From Rhynchonema sp. JSB1_4 (taxonomy: Eukaryota; Nematoda; Chromadorea; Monhysterida; Xyalidae), in the NCBI GenBank assembly GCA_030248065.1, contig JASAMV010002759.1:26893-90892 (forward strand): DNA of 64,000 bases. The letters are read 5' to 3'. The position numbers were made by a program, and so were the translations under genes. This document shows, in pieces, positions 35,926 through 54,667 of the stretch. Below the pieces are notes generated by a model that searched no databases, was not told the origin of the DNA, and was given only the letters and a program-made list of their open reading frames with translations. Within the stretch, counting starts at the first letter, position 1, and each line of letters opens with the position of its first letter.

Positions 35926-36600
35926 CAGTGCTGTGGCTGGGAGGAGGGGCCCCCAATGGTACCCTACCCGCCCCGGCCTGCAGTGTAGTTCCTGGTCCGG
36001 AGGGGAACAGGCGGTACCCCCCTTTTTTCGGAGGGGGAACAGACGTACCCACCTGGGGGGAGGACCCAAATTTGGAGAAAAGTCATTTTTTGAGGTCGAA
36101 AATTTGGCTCATTTTTGCCCCTTTTAGGAAAAAATCTCAATAAAAAGGGTATCTTGGCGATTTTTGACGACATTGACCAAAAAATCACTCATTTTTTGCC
36201 TAAAAATGCCTATTTTAGGTCAAAATTTGCCTATTTTAGGCAAAAATTGGGGGAGCAGACGTACCCGGAGGGGGAACAGTGGGGCAGGCGTACCATGGAG
36301 GGGGAACAGACGTACCCGAAGGGGGACCCCCTCCCCCAGGAACTACACTGCCGGCCTGGTACCCTACCCGCCCCGATTTTTGCCCTCAAAATGCCCATTT
36401 TCGGTCAAAAATGCCCAAATTTCGACCGACAACACTTAAAGTGCAAAAAATCGCGCGCTGCGCGCGATATATGCACTTTATAGCATATAAAAATAGGCAC
36501 CCAAAAAAACTTGTATTGTACCCTACCCGCCCCGATAAATCTTCCCCCTCCCCTCCCCAAACCGGATTTCCCCCCAAGATTCCATGTACACTACCACTAC
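35926..36600. mobile_element. CAGTGCTGTGGCTGG-family element, right end lost, split by the 35981 insertion
   Basis: The left end CAGTGCTGTGGCTGG at 35926 is identical to that of the 33277 copy. ACCCTACCCGCCCCG units continue after the inserted element (36360-36375, 36520-36535), and the central GCGCGCTGCGCGCGA is at about 36450. I do not see the right inverted end; it fades into CACTACCACTAC repeats. Confidence 0.7.
35973..36358. mobile_element. hAT MITE, CAGTGTAGTTCCTGG family, intact; duplication CCGGCCTG
   Basis: Element 35981-36350 (370 bp), ends CAGTGTAGTTCCTGG and CCAGGAACTACACTG, exact flanks CCGGCCTG at 35973-35980 and 36351-36358. Subterminal units are GGGGGAACAGACGTACC. The AT-rich backbone (TTTTTGAGGTCGAAAATTTG) matches the other family members. 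Confidence 0.93.
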
Positions 36601-36636
36601 CCCATGTACACTACCACTACTGTTGTTCGTTCAGAG

Positions 36637-37660
36637 CAGGCAGATGGTTGCAAGGTACCCTTGGGGGGGATGGATCCAGATGGTTGCAAGGTACCCCCCT
36701 ACCCAGCCTCCAGAAGGTTGCAAGGTACCCCTGGGGTCCGAAAAAAGGGTGTTTTTTGCATGCTTTTTTCTGCAAAATTGGCCGAGAAAATGGTACTTTT
36801 TTGCATTTTGGCCGAAAATTTGCCCAAACTAGCTATTATATGGAGGTTTTTGGAACAAAAACAGGCAAATTTTTGCTCATTTGCATCATTAGTGCAATTT
36901 TTGGCTCAAGTTACTGAATTCAAGTATTTTCACACGAAATAAACACCATAATGTCACTTTCTGCGTCTTCGGAAACATTTGGTTCGAAGAAAATTTTCTC
37001 TCAAAATTCTTCTCTAAGCAAAACTGATGTTTTGAACCGCAAGTGTCGGGTGTCGGGTCCCAAAAAACCGACACCCGACATCTGGAGGTACCCGACACCT
37101 ACACTTTTTTGGCACCCGACAGCCGACACCCGACATCTCTCTAACCCTACTTGGAATTCCCCGCTTTGGGGTCGTAAAGTCAAGTCCGGGTGTAGGCAGG
37201 CATACCCCCGATACCGATCCCCAGGCCACATACCGTACCGGCGAGGGGGAGATACTGTACCTTTGGAGGACCCCTCTCAAACACAGCCCTGCTCAAAAGC
37301 GCTCGGAGCCCGCTCCCACTCTAGCTTCAACCCTGCCCCCACCCACGGCCAGTGTAGTCGCAGGCAAATGGTTGCAAGGTACCCTTGAGGCTGGGGGATG
37401 GATCCAACTTAGATTCCAAATGGTTGCAAGGCACCTCCATACTCAGCCTCCAGAAGGTTGCAAGTGCTAGGTACCCATGAGGTCCGAAAAATGGCGTTTT
37501 TTGCATGCATTTACTGCAAAATTGACCAAAAAATTGTTACTTTTTGCATTTTGGCCGAAAATGTGCCTAAAATAGCTATTATATGGAGGTTTGCGATTTT
37601 TGGGCTTTTGAGGTCGAAAAACATTTTTGCGTACGAAAACCTTAAATTGATGGTTGCAAG
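36637..37660. repeat. Debris with GGTTGCAAGGTACCC and ACACCCGACA repeats
   Basis: Two blocks (36645-36730 and 37370-37470) carry repeated ATGGTTGCAAGGTACCC units around a similar AT-rich core (GTTTTTTGCATGC). Between them, 37041-37132 has about seven copies of ACACCCGACA in both orientations. CAGTGTAGTCGCAGGC at 37351 looks like another CAGTG-type element end. Boundaries unresolved. Confidence 0.6.
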
Positions 37661-37661
37661 G

Positions 37662-37757
37662 CAGTGTAGTTCTTGGTCCGGAGGGGGAGGTAGCGGACCC
37701 CCATTTTTTCGGAGGGGGACATAGTGTACCCCATTCCCCCTCCCAGCCACTACAGTA
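37662..37757. mobile_element. Truncated CAGTGTAGTTC-family element
   Basis: Left end CAGTGTAGTTCTTGGTCCGG followed by GGGGGAGGTAGCGGACC and ATAGTGTACC units, then an abrupt break at CCCAGCCACTACAGT. Only the first 80-90 bp of the family survives. Confidence 0.7.
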
Positions 37758-38110
37758 CCGACGGCACACCACCACAATGGGCTTTGCAGAAATTTAACCA
37801 CGAAAACAGCATGACCGTCAATGATTCATTGCTCAAGGGACTTCATGACATCTACGTTTGGTGGCTTAATCAATTATCGTCGTCAACGTGAATTCAGCAT
37901 CACAGAAATTGTATTATTCAATAAACGCATTCCACTTGATACAAATAAATCACAACAAACTTGCCCAGTCACATCGTGCTGGATGAAATTCTAAACAAGC
38001 ATCGATCGCAATCAGCGCAACCCGCTTGACAAAAACGTTTTCATCGATAGATAATCGAACTCTTCACATTTAATCACTTGACCGCAACAAGTGCGCTTCA
38101 CAGTTTGTGA

Positions 38111-45168
<7,058 letters not shown>

Positions 45169-48100
45169 CGATGGTGGAGATGGAGTGCATTCTGTGTCTT
45201 GTTTCATGCTTTCTTTCGATTATGATTCTGCCCCAATGAACCGACCTAGCAAGAAAAAGTTGTGGCCAGTCAGCTTTGAATATTTGGTCACATGAAAGTG
45301 TGCGCAATCGTGATGAACACTCAAACCTTGTGTTCTTTCATCTAGTTTGGTTCTGCCGGGCAACTCTGATTGGTCGCAGGAGGTAGTACCAGTACACCAG
45401 GTCTGGATTACTTCCGATGCCACAATTTCTTACAATTTTACACTCGTATTGTATCCGATGCCGGTGACATAATTTTCTTATTTTCTCAGATTTTTATCTT
45501 TTTTTTGTTTTCATGTTTGTAAAGTCGTACATATGGTTGGTTCTTCCTTGTATTCTAACTTTTCACAAATGTTATCAAAAACGTCCCTTTGAGTTTTCGC
45601 GAGGACTAGTTGTTGTTGTAAAATCATGATGTTCACCTTTGTTACGCTCGCTTTAGTTCACTGTCCTTGCAAATATACCCTTTGAATCCGTTTAGACCGC
45701 CCTGTTCGCTAAATTGTGGCCTAAAAAGAACTGATCGGCTGCTGTCATTTTGTCCGAAAACTGGATTTCAGAAAAATGCTAAGCCAGATCACATGCACGG
45801 CAGATTTTCAGTGCTTGAACGTAAATTGCAAGTACTGAACTCGGAAAGGCTGTAAAATACACCATTGATTGCAAAAACGAATAATCATGTAGAATTGGCT
45901 CGCCAGCACCGTTGAGTTCAAAAAAATGTCATATACACAACAGTTTTTTCAACCCAACAGTGTTTGCGGGTTTTGAGTGTGTATGTATAATATGTGCACG
46001 ATGGCGTGTCTCGATTTTTATCAGGAATGCTGATGAATAAAAATGCGGTATATTGCCGGGAGATCGAGTTTTTTATGGTGTTTGTTTCGGTTTATTGCCG
46101 ACTTGAGCTCGATGCACGCCCTTTACTTATTGCTTTGCACGTCGTGGTATGGTAATCACATTGTCTTGTCGCCACACCCCAATTTGCCTTCCATATCTGT
46201 CTTTTCAGTGTGTTACCGACGTTCCGGTGACAAGAGAAGGACGAAAATTGGCTAATTAACGAGCACACGCGCGTAACTTTGGCGGCCTGACGTAATTGAT
46301 AATTGATCGAATTGCGCACCAAGATTGTTGCCATTTTGTTATCATCGCTGTTGGTCTATCGTCTGGTTGCGTATTTTATTATTTATTCCAGGCATTTGTG
46401 TCGTAGTTTCATTATCTGGGTTCTTGAAGATTGGTTTATGCATTTGAGTCGTGTCAGAAGGTGCTGGGTGAACAATATGAGCACTGGTTACCTGTCACTC
46501 AAATTTCAGATTTTGGCGCCCCCGGCCCGCAGAAGTTGTTGACTACTTTAGGCTTCATTTTCTTTTTAGTTCGCTAACTTTTGACAGCTTAGACTCACTC
46601 ACAATTCTTTCGTGTATTTGGCTGCCATGCCGCCCTATTTACAATTGGCTGTAAAATCACCGGAAATCTGCGTCTGACCCTCCATACCTCACCAGCTCCC
46701 TAATCCAAATGTTTATTGTGTTTGCATTGTTTAGTAAGCCGTCACTGCCCCGCACGGCCAGTGCAAAAACTTCATTGCAAAACGAGTCTGTGGCTTTGTG
46801 CGGTTGGTGGCGGAATGAAACTGAACTGGTAACAAAATGTGCACCGTGCGGGGGCTCGTAGTTTTTGGTCCCGCAGTGCGAAGCCGTATTATTTTTTTAT
46901 TATGATTTCACAAATTGCTAAATTCGAAGCAGCATTGAACTGGACTGCCAACCCGTTAGTGCTATGTCATCCAGCCACCGTACTCAGTTGGAGCACAGAT
47001 CGCTTCGAGACCCAGCAGTTGCGCTGAACGTACGTGGTCTGGAGACCATGTTCTGTGTGTGGGTGCGTACATGTACATGCAGATGTCCATAGTCTGCGGT
47101 AGAGAGCAACTTAGGTGCACACAAGTGCCCTGTATGTACACACATGTAGGTGTGCGGGAGTGGAGAGATCACAGAACGCGTTTTGGCTTGGAGAGACGCT
47201 GTACATGCTAGAAGTACGTATAAACGACGAAAGGTGTCCTTTCCTTCCCCAATGTGCGCTATGAATTGATATTACCTATCGCGTCGTATGTGCACGTGAA
47301 AATGTATGTGCCCATGTTTCTGTCGACATTGTACCTACAATGGATGTGTGTATGTATTGCAGTTTCCAAACCAATACATATTTTGTCGGTGCGTGCATGT
47401 ACATCCGCGCTGCCTGTGCATGTGAATTGTGTTCATGCAAGGCACATGCGTCTGCCTGAATTCAGCGCCAATTCTGTTTATCTACATTCATGTGGTGAAC
47501 ACTACACCCCACCCAAACACCTGATACAACAGTCGGACGGAACATCTCATTACCCCCGGCACACACACACAGCTGTGTGGTGCTGCCGGCTTTGGCTGCG
47601 GTTTGTTGGCTTCAATTTATATTGTGTAGATACTTATGGTTTGGTTCGAGGACACTGTTTTGCACAACTGGCAGTAACTTTCGTTGTACCGCATTGAAAT
47701 TCGTAACTTTGAAGGAAACCACGGTGATAAGTTTGATCCGATCATTTGTTAACGTGCTAAAACCATTATACCCGACAATTGAACGTTATTTATCATGGCA
47801 AGTTGTTTGAGTGCCCAGCCCCACCCTTTTCCATGTCCGTGCAGGCACTGATGTAGCCAGCCGTTGCATACGTTTTGCTGATTATCTTGATGTTTTGTTT
47901 GTAGGCAGTGGGCTGTGTGCGTGCTGCTAATGCTTATGCTAACATGTGTACCAGCTAGCTAGCCAGCCAGATATTCGCCATTTGTACCAGACGCACGTGC
48001 ATGGTGCATGTGTACCCTGTTGGTTTTGGCTTGTGACAAAGTCAGCGTCATTGATTACGAGTCTGTCTGTGTTTTACTACCACTATGATTGCCAGCAGCG

Positions 48101-49248
48101 CCAGTAACCTCGATTGGTCCGATGTATTATGCCTACCGAAAATCAGCTGTTTCCAACAGATTTCGATTTTTTGGTGCGCTGCGTTTTTGTCGCTTGCGCA
48201 TTATTAGTGTAGGCTTTGCTTTCGCACACTTGTCAGCTTGTATGTGCTCACGACGGGCGCTGGTTTACTATGTTCTGTGCAGCGAAAAATACAGCGCGAT
48301 GGTTTTCCTCTGATGCTGTACATTGCCGTGGTTCTGGTTCGACCTGCACTCAATAGTCATCCCAACCGCTAAAAGTATTTATTTTTATTTTTTTTATTTG
48401 AGTTTTTGCACCTCCAGTGCCAGGTGAATGCAAACGCCCGCAGGCAATGTAGCAAATCCTGTTAGAAAAACATGAAAATCTAAAGTAATGGACCGATAGT
48501 TACAATTTTGCTGACTTCTGTTGTTTGGGCAACAACTGATCATTGGGTCTTCTGCACAGCATTACGTATTGGCTTTCAATGTCAGCTGTGCTTTCAAGAC
48601 CTGTTGCAGCTCCTCGATGTTATTTTTTGTGCGACCACATGCGTCGAAATACACGACATTGTCGAAAACCGTAATCGGCGTTTTTAGACTCCGAACCCTT
48701 GGGCACCAACGGAAAAAATAAGCTATCAAGCACTACGTGTTGTCTATCGTATGTCTGTCAAGACGCAATTACTGTTTCTTTCCCAATTATTTTCCAAACC
48801 GTTATTCCCACGATGTTAATTGTATGTTTCTTGTGTTGAACGACTGCGTTGGCGGTACGCAGTCTCCTTTGCCGCTGTTCATTCATCGAGACGTGCAAAA
48901 CACGTTCGATGCCAGTTCATCCTTCCTGTTTCTGCCGTTCCAGACGACTGTGAGGGCGCTCGCTACTGTGCGTGAATATTGAGAAGCAGTTGCGCTGTTT
49001 TGCATCACCCATTAATTTTTTCACTTTCGGTCTTTACGGTGATAATCCTGATTTTCAAATGCGCCTCTGCAAAATTAGCGCGTGAAACATTGAAACATTT
49101 CGTGGCAAACAGCGATTATCCCTGTATTTTTGTAAACGTCATGCCAACGCTACATCGTTTTCTCATTTCTTTCTTGAAAGCTGAAGCAATTATTGGACTC
49201 ATGCAACATGCAAGAAGTCATTTTTGAATGGTTTCGCAAATTTTCAGA
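45169..49248. other. Intergenic between RRAS2 and CREB3L genes
   Basis: About 4 kb without a recognised domain. It contains the RRAS2 3' untranslated region at the left. At 47.0-47.5 kb there are loose TG/CA-rich stretches. No inverted or tandem repeat stands out until the MITE at 49.25 kb. Confidence 0.5.
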
Positions 49249-49690
49249 TACCGTAAAAACCTAAATACAGCCCCCCCCCCGGAATAGAGCCCCCCCCGCA
49301 ATACAGCCCCCCCAAAAAGGGGTCAGTGAATTAATAGAGCCCTCCCCGGAATAGAGCCCCCCCCCAAAGTAACATCCCCTATACAGTAGTGTATTAAGGC
49401 TTGATAGTAGTGCACAGGTACATTTATGCACGTTTGTTGTTCATTCAGAGCACATAATATGCCTCTAATTGACGAATAGACACGAATAAATGCGATTACA
49501 AGCGAAAAAACATCCTTTTAAACTCATTTTTAGGGGTTTTGGGGGGTATTTCTGGGAACAATTTTTCAGGTTCGGGTCAGTGAATTAATAGAGGCCCCCC
49601 CGGAATAGAGCCCCCCCCGTAATAGAGCCCCCCCAAAATGGGGTCAGTGAATTAATAGAGCCCCCCCCTTCTATTTAGGTTTTTACGGTA
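49249..49690. mobile_element. TA-flanked MITE, CCGTAAAAACCTAAATA ends
   Basis: Element 49251-49688 with inverted ends CCGTAAAAACCTAAATA and TATTTAGGTTTTTACGG, flanked by TA on both sides, as in Tc1/mariner-type elements. The outer parts are blocks of AATAGAGCCCCCC and GGGGTCAGTGAATTAATA; the middle is unique AT-rich DNA. Broken relatives lie at 16.97 and 32.05 kb. It ends 45 bp before the CREB3L start codon. Confidence 0.88.
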
Positions 49691-49733
49691 TTTCAAATTC
49701 GGCCTGTTGACGACAGAATTCGACAACATAAAA

Positions 49734-52700
49734 ATGGACGAAATTCACGAGGAGGATGATTGGCTGGGCAACATAGTCAACAACTACGACATCATTAATG
49801 ACGATTGTTTATTCTCGGCGGCTGCGGCCGGCGGGGCACAACAACCGCTGGTGAAAATGGAGAAATCTGATGAACACGACGATTTAGAGGTGTTGACTTC
49901 GCGACTATTTTATTGTCAGGATTATTCATTGAATGCCAATGCCTTGTGTGTCTGTCAGTGGTGCACTCTCATTGACGATGTTCTGCTGCACCGCCTGCCT
50001 GTGAAAGAAGCAAGGCTCACGATGTTACACTGCGTGACAAACGCCTATCCCAGTTGTGCATCGAGATTTTGCTTGTGATGCTATCACTCGGTGACAGTAT
50101 ACACCAGGAGAGCGTAAAAGTGGTTGTGCCAAATGCCCATTATTTTCCTTTCAGTCATTTCTGTTCAACAACGTCGAGCTGTTGCCGTCACCCGACGCAC
50201 CACCGAGTCTCAATGAATCGACCGGCAGTCATGCGAAAGTGAAAATTGGTGCGCTGCATTTTCATTGCTGTTACCAATTTTAAGATTATTATAAACAATT
50301 ATATCGTTTTTCTTTTTTTTCGAGGCGCATAAGGTACGTCAGAAGTCACTAACATTAATCTGCAACATGCACCAGTTCATACTATCGTAATCGTATCCCC
50401 AATTGCAGAGCCCCTGGACCCGAACTACCAGCTACCGACATGTACTGGTCCCCTGGCAGTCACAATAACGTCAACCAGCTCAACCCCATACCCCACTCCC
50501 GACGGTGTGTACAGCAACAGCAACAACGACAATGCACCAACATTGACCACACTGACGCCGGCTGTGGGTGGTGGGCCGATACGTATGAATCGTGGTGGTG
50601 CACACGCACATTCGTTGCCTTATTCGCGCGCTGGCGCACCAAAAGGTGGGGTAACACGGCATGTTCTGGAACTTTTTTGTCTCGTCCTGAATTCAAGAGA
50701 TTGTGTTGCCTAAAATCCCTTAAAAAATCATTGGCATGATGGCAATACCAAATACCCAACACCGATACCACCCTATACCCAATCAGTGTAGTTCCTGGTC
50801 CGGAGGGGGAGATAGCGGACCCTCCGTTTTTTCGGAGGGGGAGATAGTGTATCCCCGAAGGGGGGAAGACCCAAAATCAGGAAAAAGTCACTTTTTGAGG
50901 TAGAAAATTTGACCTATTTTTGCCCCTTTTTGGAAAAAATTCTTCATAAAAAGAGTATTTTGGCGACTTTTGAGAACATTGACCTGAAAATCACACATTT
51001 TTGGCCTAAAAATGCCCATTTTAGGCCTAAAAATGCCTATTTTAGGCAAAAATTGGGGAGATAGTGTACCCGGAGGGTGAGATAGGGGATAGTGTACCAC
51101 CTGAGGGGGAGATAGCGTGCCCGAGGGGGGACCCCCCTCCCCCCAGGAACTACACTGTACCCAATATCACGTATTGAGTATGGGGTGTTGGGTGTGACCC
51201 TGGTATTGGGTATTGGGTGGCACCCAAGCCCCATTTGTCTCCTCAGGGCCCTGAAATTTTCTAAAATTTTCAATTTTTAAGTCTTTGAAATCGCTAATTT
51301 TCAACTGCATTGTTCATAAATATCAGACTTTCAGTCATATTTTGCCTAGTATTCGATCAAAAACCAGAAAAAGACCTATTTTCTAACAGAAGTTTGGGAT
51401 TTTTGGGGTTTGGGTCGGTACTGGGCATTGGAGTGGGTCTGATTTCATGTATTGGCTCTTGGGTATTGGGGCTGGGCCCTGGTACTGGGTATTTGCTTGG
51501 GTCAACAAATCGGTATTGTCCCCATCCTTGGTATCTGAAACTATGCCCTTTGCAGGTTTGCTGACAACGGGCACAGCCCAATCGAGCGCCGGTCCTCGTC
51601 CGACACGACTGTACATCGCACGACAACAACAACAACGTGTGCTCATACCAACCGGCACCATCGCGTCGTTCAACAATGGTGCACATCACGAATTAGGATC
51701 CGATGGCGCATCGCCGGTGAAATGTCGGTTCGAATTTGAATGTGGCATCTTTGTTTGAAAGCTTGAGCGACTGAATGCAGCTGATTGGTTTCAGTCGCGT
51801 TCTTATATGTGTCACATTCCAGTCACTTACTACAGAGCGTGTATAGTGTTTCCTTTTTATGCAAGTCACAGGAAAACTTTGACACGTTTATGCCAGCTGC
51901 GTGATTGAATCGAAATTGTAATCTCGACCTCAACCAGAAGCTTAGTTATGACGCGGGGTCGTTTGTTTCCTTGGACCAAGAAAAACAGGAAACTTTATAT
52001 GGTCTGTTGATTATATTTCGACATATAGTGCCCCATTCAGCGATGTTTGGAGTGGGCTGGGTCGACGCCATTCTAAATGAATGTTTCAGGCATTGCCAAC
52101 TCATTCGCAGAGCCATTGAACATTGTTGGTGTTGTGCGATGACAGGCCACGTGTTTTTGCGCCACGCGGCAAGCAATGTTCAATCGGTCTTTGCCTGAAT
52201 TAGCAATGCTTGAAACATTCATTTTGAATGGCGTCGACCCAGCCCGCTCCAAACATCGCTGAATGGGGCTTATACACTATATGTCGAAATATAATCAACA
52301 GACTATACAACCCATTGCACCGACTTCGCAGAAAAATCGGTGATTTTGGGTTGCATTGTTGGCAAGTTGAATGTTTCATCTCTTTACGAAAACGTTGCAG
52401 TTAGTATTTTTCCACGTGTCACTAAAACATTTGAGAGCAGGTCCCATTATATATATGACAAGCCAGGAATGACAAATGAGCCTCCTCTGTCTGAACAAAT
52501 TATTTTACACTTGTTATTTTATTATGAGTTCGATTTGCAGCTGACTCGTCCGATTCCAAGTCGCCATCGCCGCCAACCAGTGATCGGTCGACGCCCTCTA
52601 CATCGACGGCCAATCGTCACGGTGTGATGCAACGTCGTGCACCCACACCCACCACTGCTGCACGCACGCGATTCACGTCCGCTGCCGCAAGGTCGAGGTC

Positions 52701-54667
52701 GAAAATGCACGATCTAGCGCTCGCACATCAACTCATTAGTGATCAGGTATGGTTTGTTTTTTTTTAATTGTGCCGACTCTGGTTTTCACTTCTGGATCTA
52801 AATTGTGATCCAAAATTTTTTTGGAGGCAATGGGGGCTGGAGCAACAGGAGTTACGCAAGAAATGCGTGCTTTGCGATGATACAGCTTAGAAAAAAGTGG
52901 TGCATCACGCACAAGCCCAACGCATCCTTTGCTCATGTCCACAGCACTGATATTCTGATTGCACCCATTGTAGGATCTGCGAGCCACCGGTAATTCGATG
53001 GTGAATCTATCGGCCGAGGAGAAACGCACGTTGTTGTCGGAGGGCTATCCGATCCCGACCAAACTGCCATTGACAAAGGCTGAACAGGAGGCGTTGAAGT
53101 TGGTGCGACGAAAGATAAAAAACAAGGTGAATGGATGTTTTTTGAAATTTTTATTTATTTATAAAAAAAGTGATTTTGTGTTTGCAGCTTTCGGCGCAAG
53201 AAAGCCGTCGTAAACGTAAGGATTACATGGAGCAACTGGAACATCGGTTGGTGCACGGTTATATCTTCAACGCTGATAAATCCAAATCCTTGCACTCAAC
53301 TCATTTATCAATGCACATTCCCATTTTGCCATGTTTGTTTGCAGCATGGAGACTTTCCAATCGGAGAACGCCAGCTTGCGTCAACGTCTGCGTCAACTGG
53401 AGTCGTCGAATCGATCGTTGCAATCACAAGTTGGTGTATTGTCCGTCATTCTGTCAGTCAATCACGTCAGTCAAATAGTATTCAACCATTACAGGTGCGT
53501 CGATTGAAACATCAGGTGGGCGATGATGCAGAGGACACGACAGATGACAACACCAAGGCCAGCAAGAGTACAAGCAACACCGCTCAAAAGAGCAACAGCA
53601 CCAGTAGTACAACAGGCAATGTGTGTGTGGCGGTGAGTACCAGTCTGATTTGCCGGTTTTGCTGTATTTTTACTTGTTCCCACTTCAGTACTGGTTTGTT
53701 TATGTAGCCACGGAGTTTAGTACATGACTTCACATGCGACCGTGTATTAGGCAAATCAATCGTGATTCATGGTCCTGTACAGTCACAGGATGGAATAGAG
53801 ACACTGATTTCGATGTTGTTGATTGCTTGAAGATTGATGTTGCGCGGTTGTCTAATCATTGCGAGTTCGCACAACATCGTTCCCCAAGTGGAACGCAGTT
53901 CAGAGTACACCCACAGATGCACCGTTTGCACAGCACATTGTCCCCATGCGCAGGCATTCGTGCTTCTCTTCGCCGTCTGCATGCCCGTGCTGCCTTTGTC
54001 GCGTTCGTTTTCGATCGTGCCATCGGCCGGCGCTGGCAGTTCGTTCTTTCTCGGTCCGTTCGCCATCTGGAGCAACGACAGTGCCTTCAATTACGGTCGG
54101 TTCGCTATTTGCTCTTTGGGATGGTGTCCAAAGAACTCGTAGTTTTAGTGTATCTGTCCCAGTGATGCAGCCGGGTCCGCAGTTCATAGCCTGTTGCGCA
54201 ATGTTTTAGAATAGTGCGCTATATCTTTTGTAACGCTGGTTATTCTGGCAGTTTGCCATGCCTGGCCTGAGCTGACTGCAATCTGATTGCATGGTATTTC
54301 TGCCACAAAGCATTACAAAACGTTACCAAGTGTATATCACCGCATTGCAGATGCACCACCGACGACGTCCTACTACGATCTCTTCATCGAGCACATATCG
54401 TCGTCGTCAGGCAAGTCCCTGTCTCAGTCTGGTCACCTTGACCAGTCAGGCTCGTCCGACTACACAGTGCACGCATCGTTGTCCAATCCCAACTCAGACC
54501 AGCATCATTTGGAGTCGGTGCACTGGGAGCAGGACCAGTTGTTCAGCAGTGAGATGATGGAGACCGCGAAGCCGACGGACAGCGCCGCGACCAACCTCAG
54601 TGCCGGACGACCACAGACCGCGACCGCGTGCGCCCGCGAACCGTGTGGCGCTGTCGTGGCTGCTTGA
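49734..54667 (+). CDS. CREB3L: CREB3-like (CREB3L1/2, CrebA) ER-membrane bZIP transcription factor
   Basis: Membrane-tethered bZIP activator of secretory-pathway genes, released by intramembrane proteolysis in this family. Eleven exons join in frame to 580 residues: 49734-49889, 50155-50238, 50411-50645, 51556-51723, 52541-52746, 52974-53126, 53188-53246, 53345-53429, 53495-53632, 53954-54095 and 54351-54667. The N-terminus is acidic ([11 protein letters not shown]), followed by Ser/Thr/Pro-rich linkers and a QQQQ stretch. The family signature [20 protein letters not shown] precedes the basic region ([20 protein letters not shown]) at about residues 320-350. A leucine-zipper segment follows ([19 protein letters not shown]). 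A hydrophobic segment [18 protein letters not shown] fits the transmembrane helix; the luminal tail ends at TGA 54665. I did not see a clean RxxL site-1 protease signal right after the membrane segment. Two donors are GTTGGT and two GTCGGT. Introns carry a hAT MITE and a large foldback. The ATG at 49734 was chosen because it starts the acidic segment. Confidence 0.93.
50740..51540. repeat. GGTATTGGGTA-repeat element flanking the intronic hAT MITE
   Basis: Left part has AATACCCAA/ATACCCAAC units (50744-50783); right part has TATTGGGTATTGGGT, GGTGTTGGGTG and GGTATTGGGGC units (51175-51500). They look like one older element with its own iterated unit, into which the 50784 MITE inserted (TACCCAAT duplication). 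Confidence 0.55.
50776..51165. mobile_element. hAT MITE, CAGTGTAGTTCCTGG family, intact, in CREB3L intron 3; duplication TACCCAAT
   Basis: Element 50784-51157 (374 bp), ends CAGTGTAGTTCCTGG and CCAGGAACTACACTG, exact flanks TACCCAAT at 50776-50783 and 51158-51165. Subterminal units GGGGGAGATAGTGTACC. The backbone matches the island copies, which links the CREB3L intron to the same recent activity. Confidence 0.95.
51997..52307. repeat. 310-bp near-palindromic foldback in CREB3L intron 4
   Basis: Left arm begins GGTCTGTTGATTATATTTCG at 52001; the right arm ends with its complement near 52305. Both arms carry CGATGTTTGGAG, GGGCTGGGTCGACGCCATTC and ATTGAACATTG in mirror order. The outer 100 bp or so is roughly 90 percent complementary and the centre near 52150 is more decayed. 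It lies between the exons ending 51723 and starting 52541. Confidence 0.9.

Larger units (their letters stand above)
30740..37790. mobile_element. Nested non-autonomous transposon island
   Basis: About 7 kb made almost entirely of short elements inserted into one another, plus GGCCCG-rich debris at 30740-31110. Individually supported elements are listed separately. No transposase reading frame is visible. The long proline/arginine/glycine frames here are artefacts of GC-rich repeats. None of the 19 TGATGTTTCA decamers falls in this island. Confidence 0.9.

Noticed and set aside
36041..37000. Direct repeats near 36.6 and 37.4 kb as a CRISPR-like array
   Set aside because: The units are spaced irregularly, differ in sequence and sit inside transposon debris of a eukaryotic genome.
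35281..37101. Coding potential for a transposase in the island
   Set aside because: No DDE, BED zinc-finger or dimerisation motif could be read in any frame; all elements appear non-autonomous.
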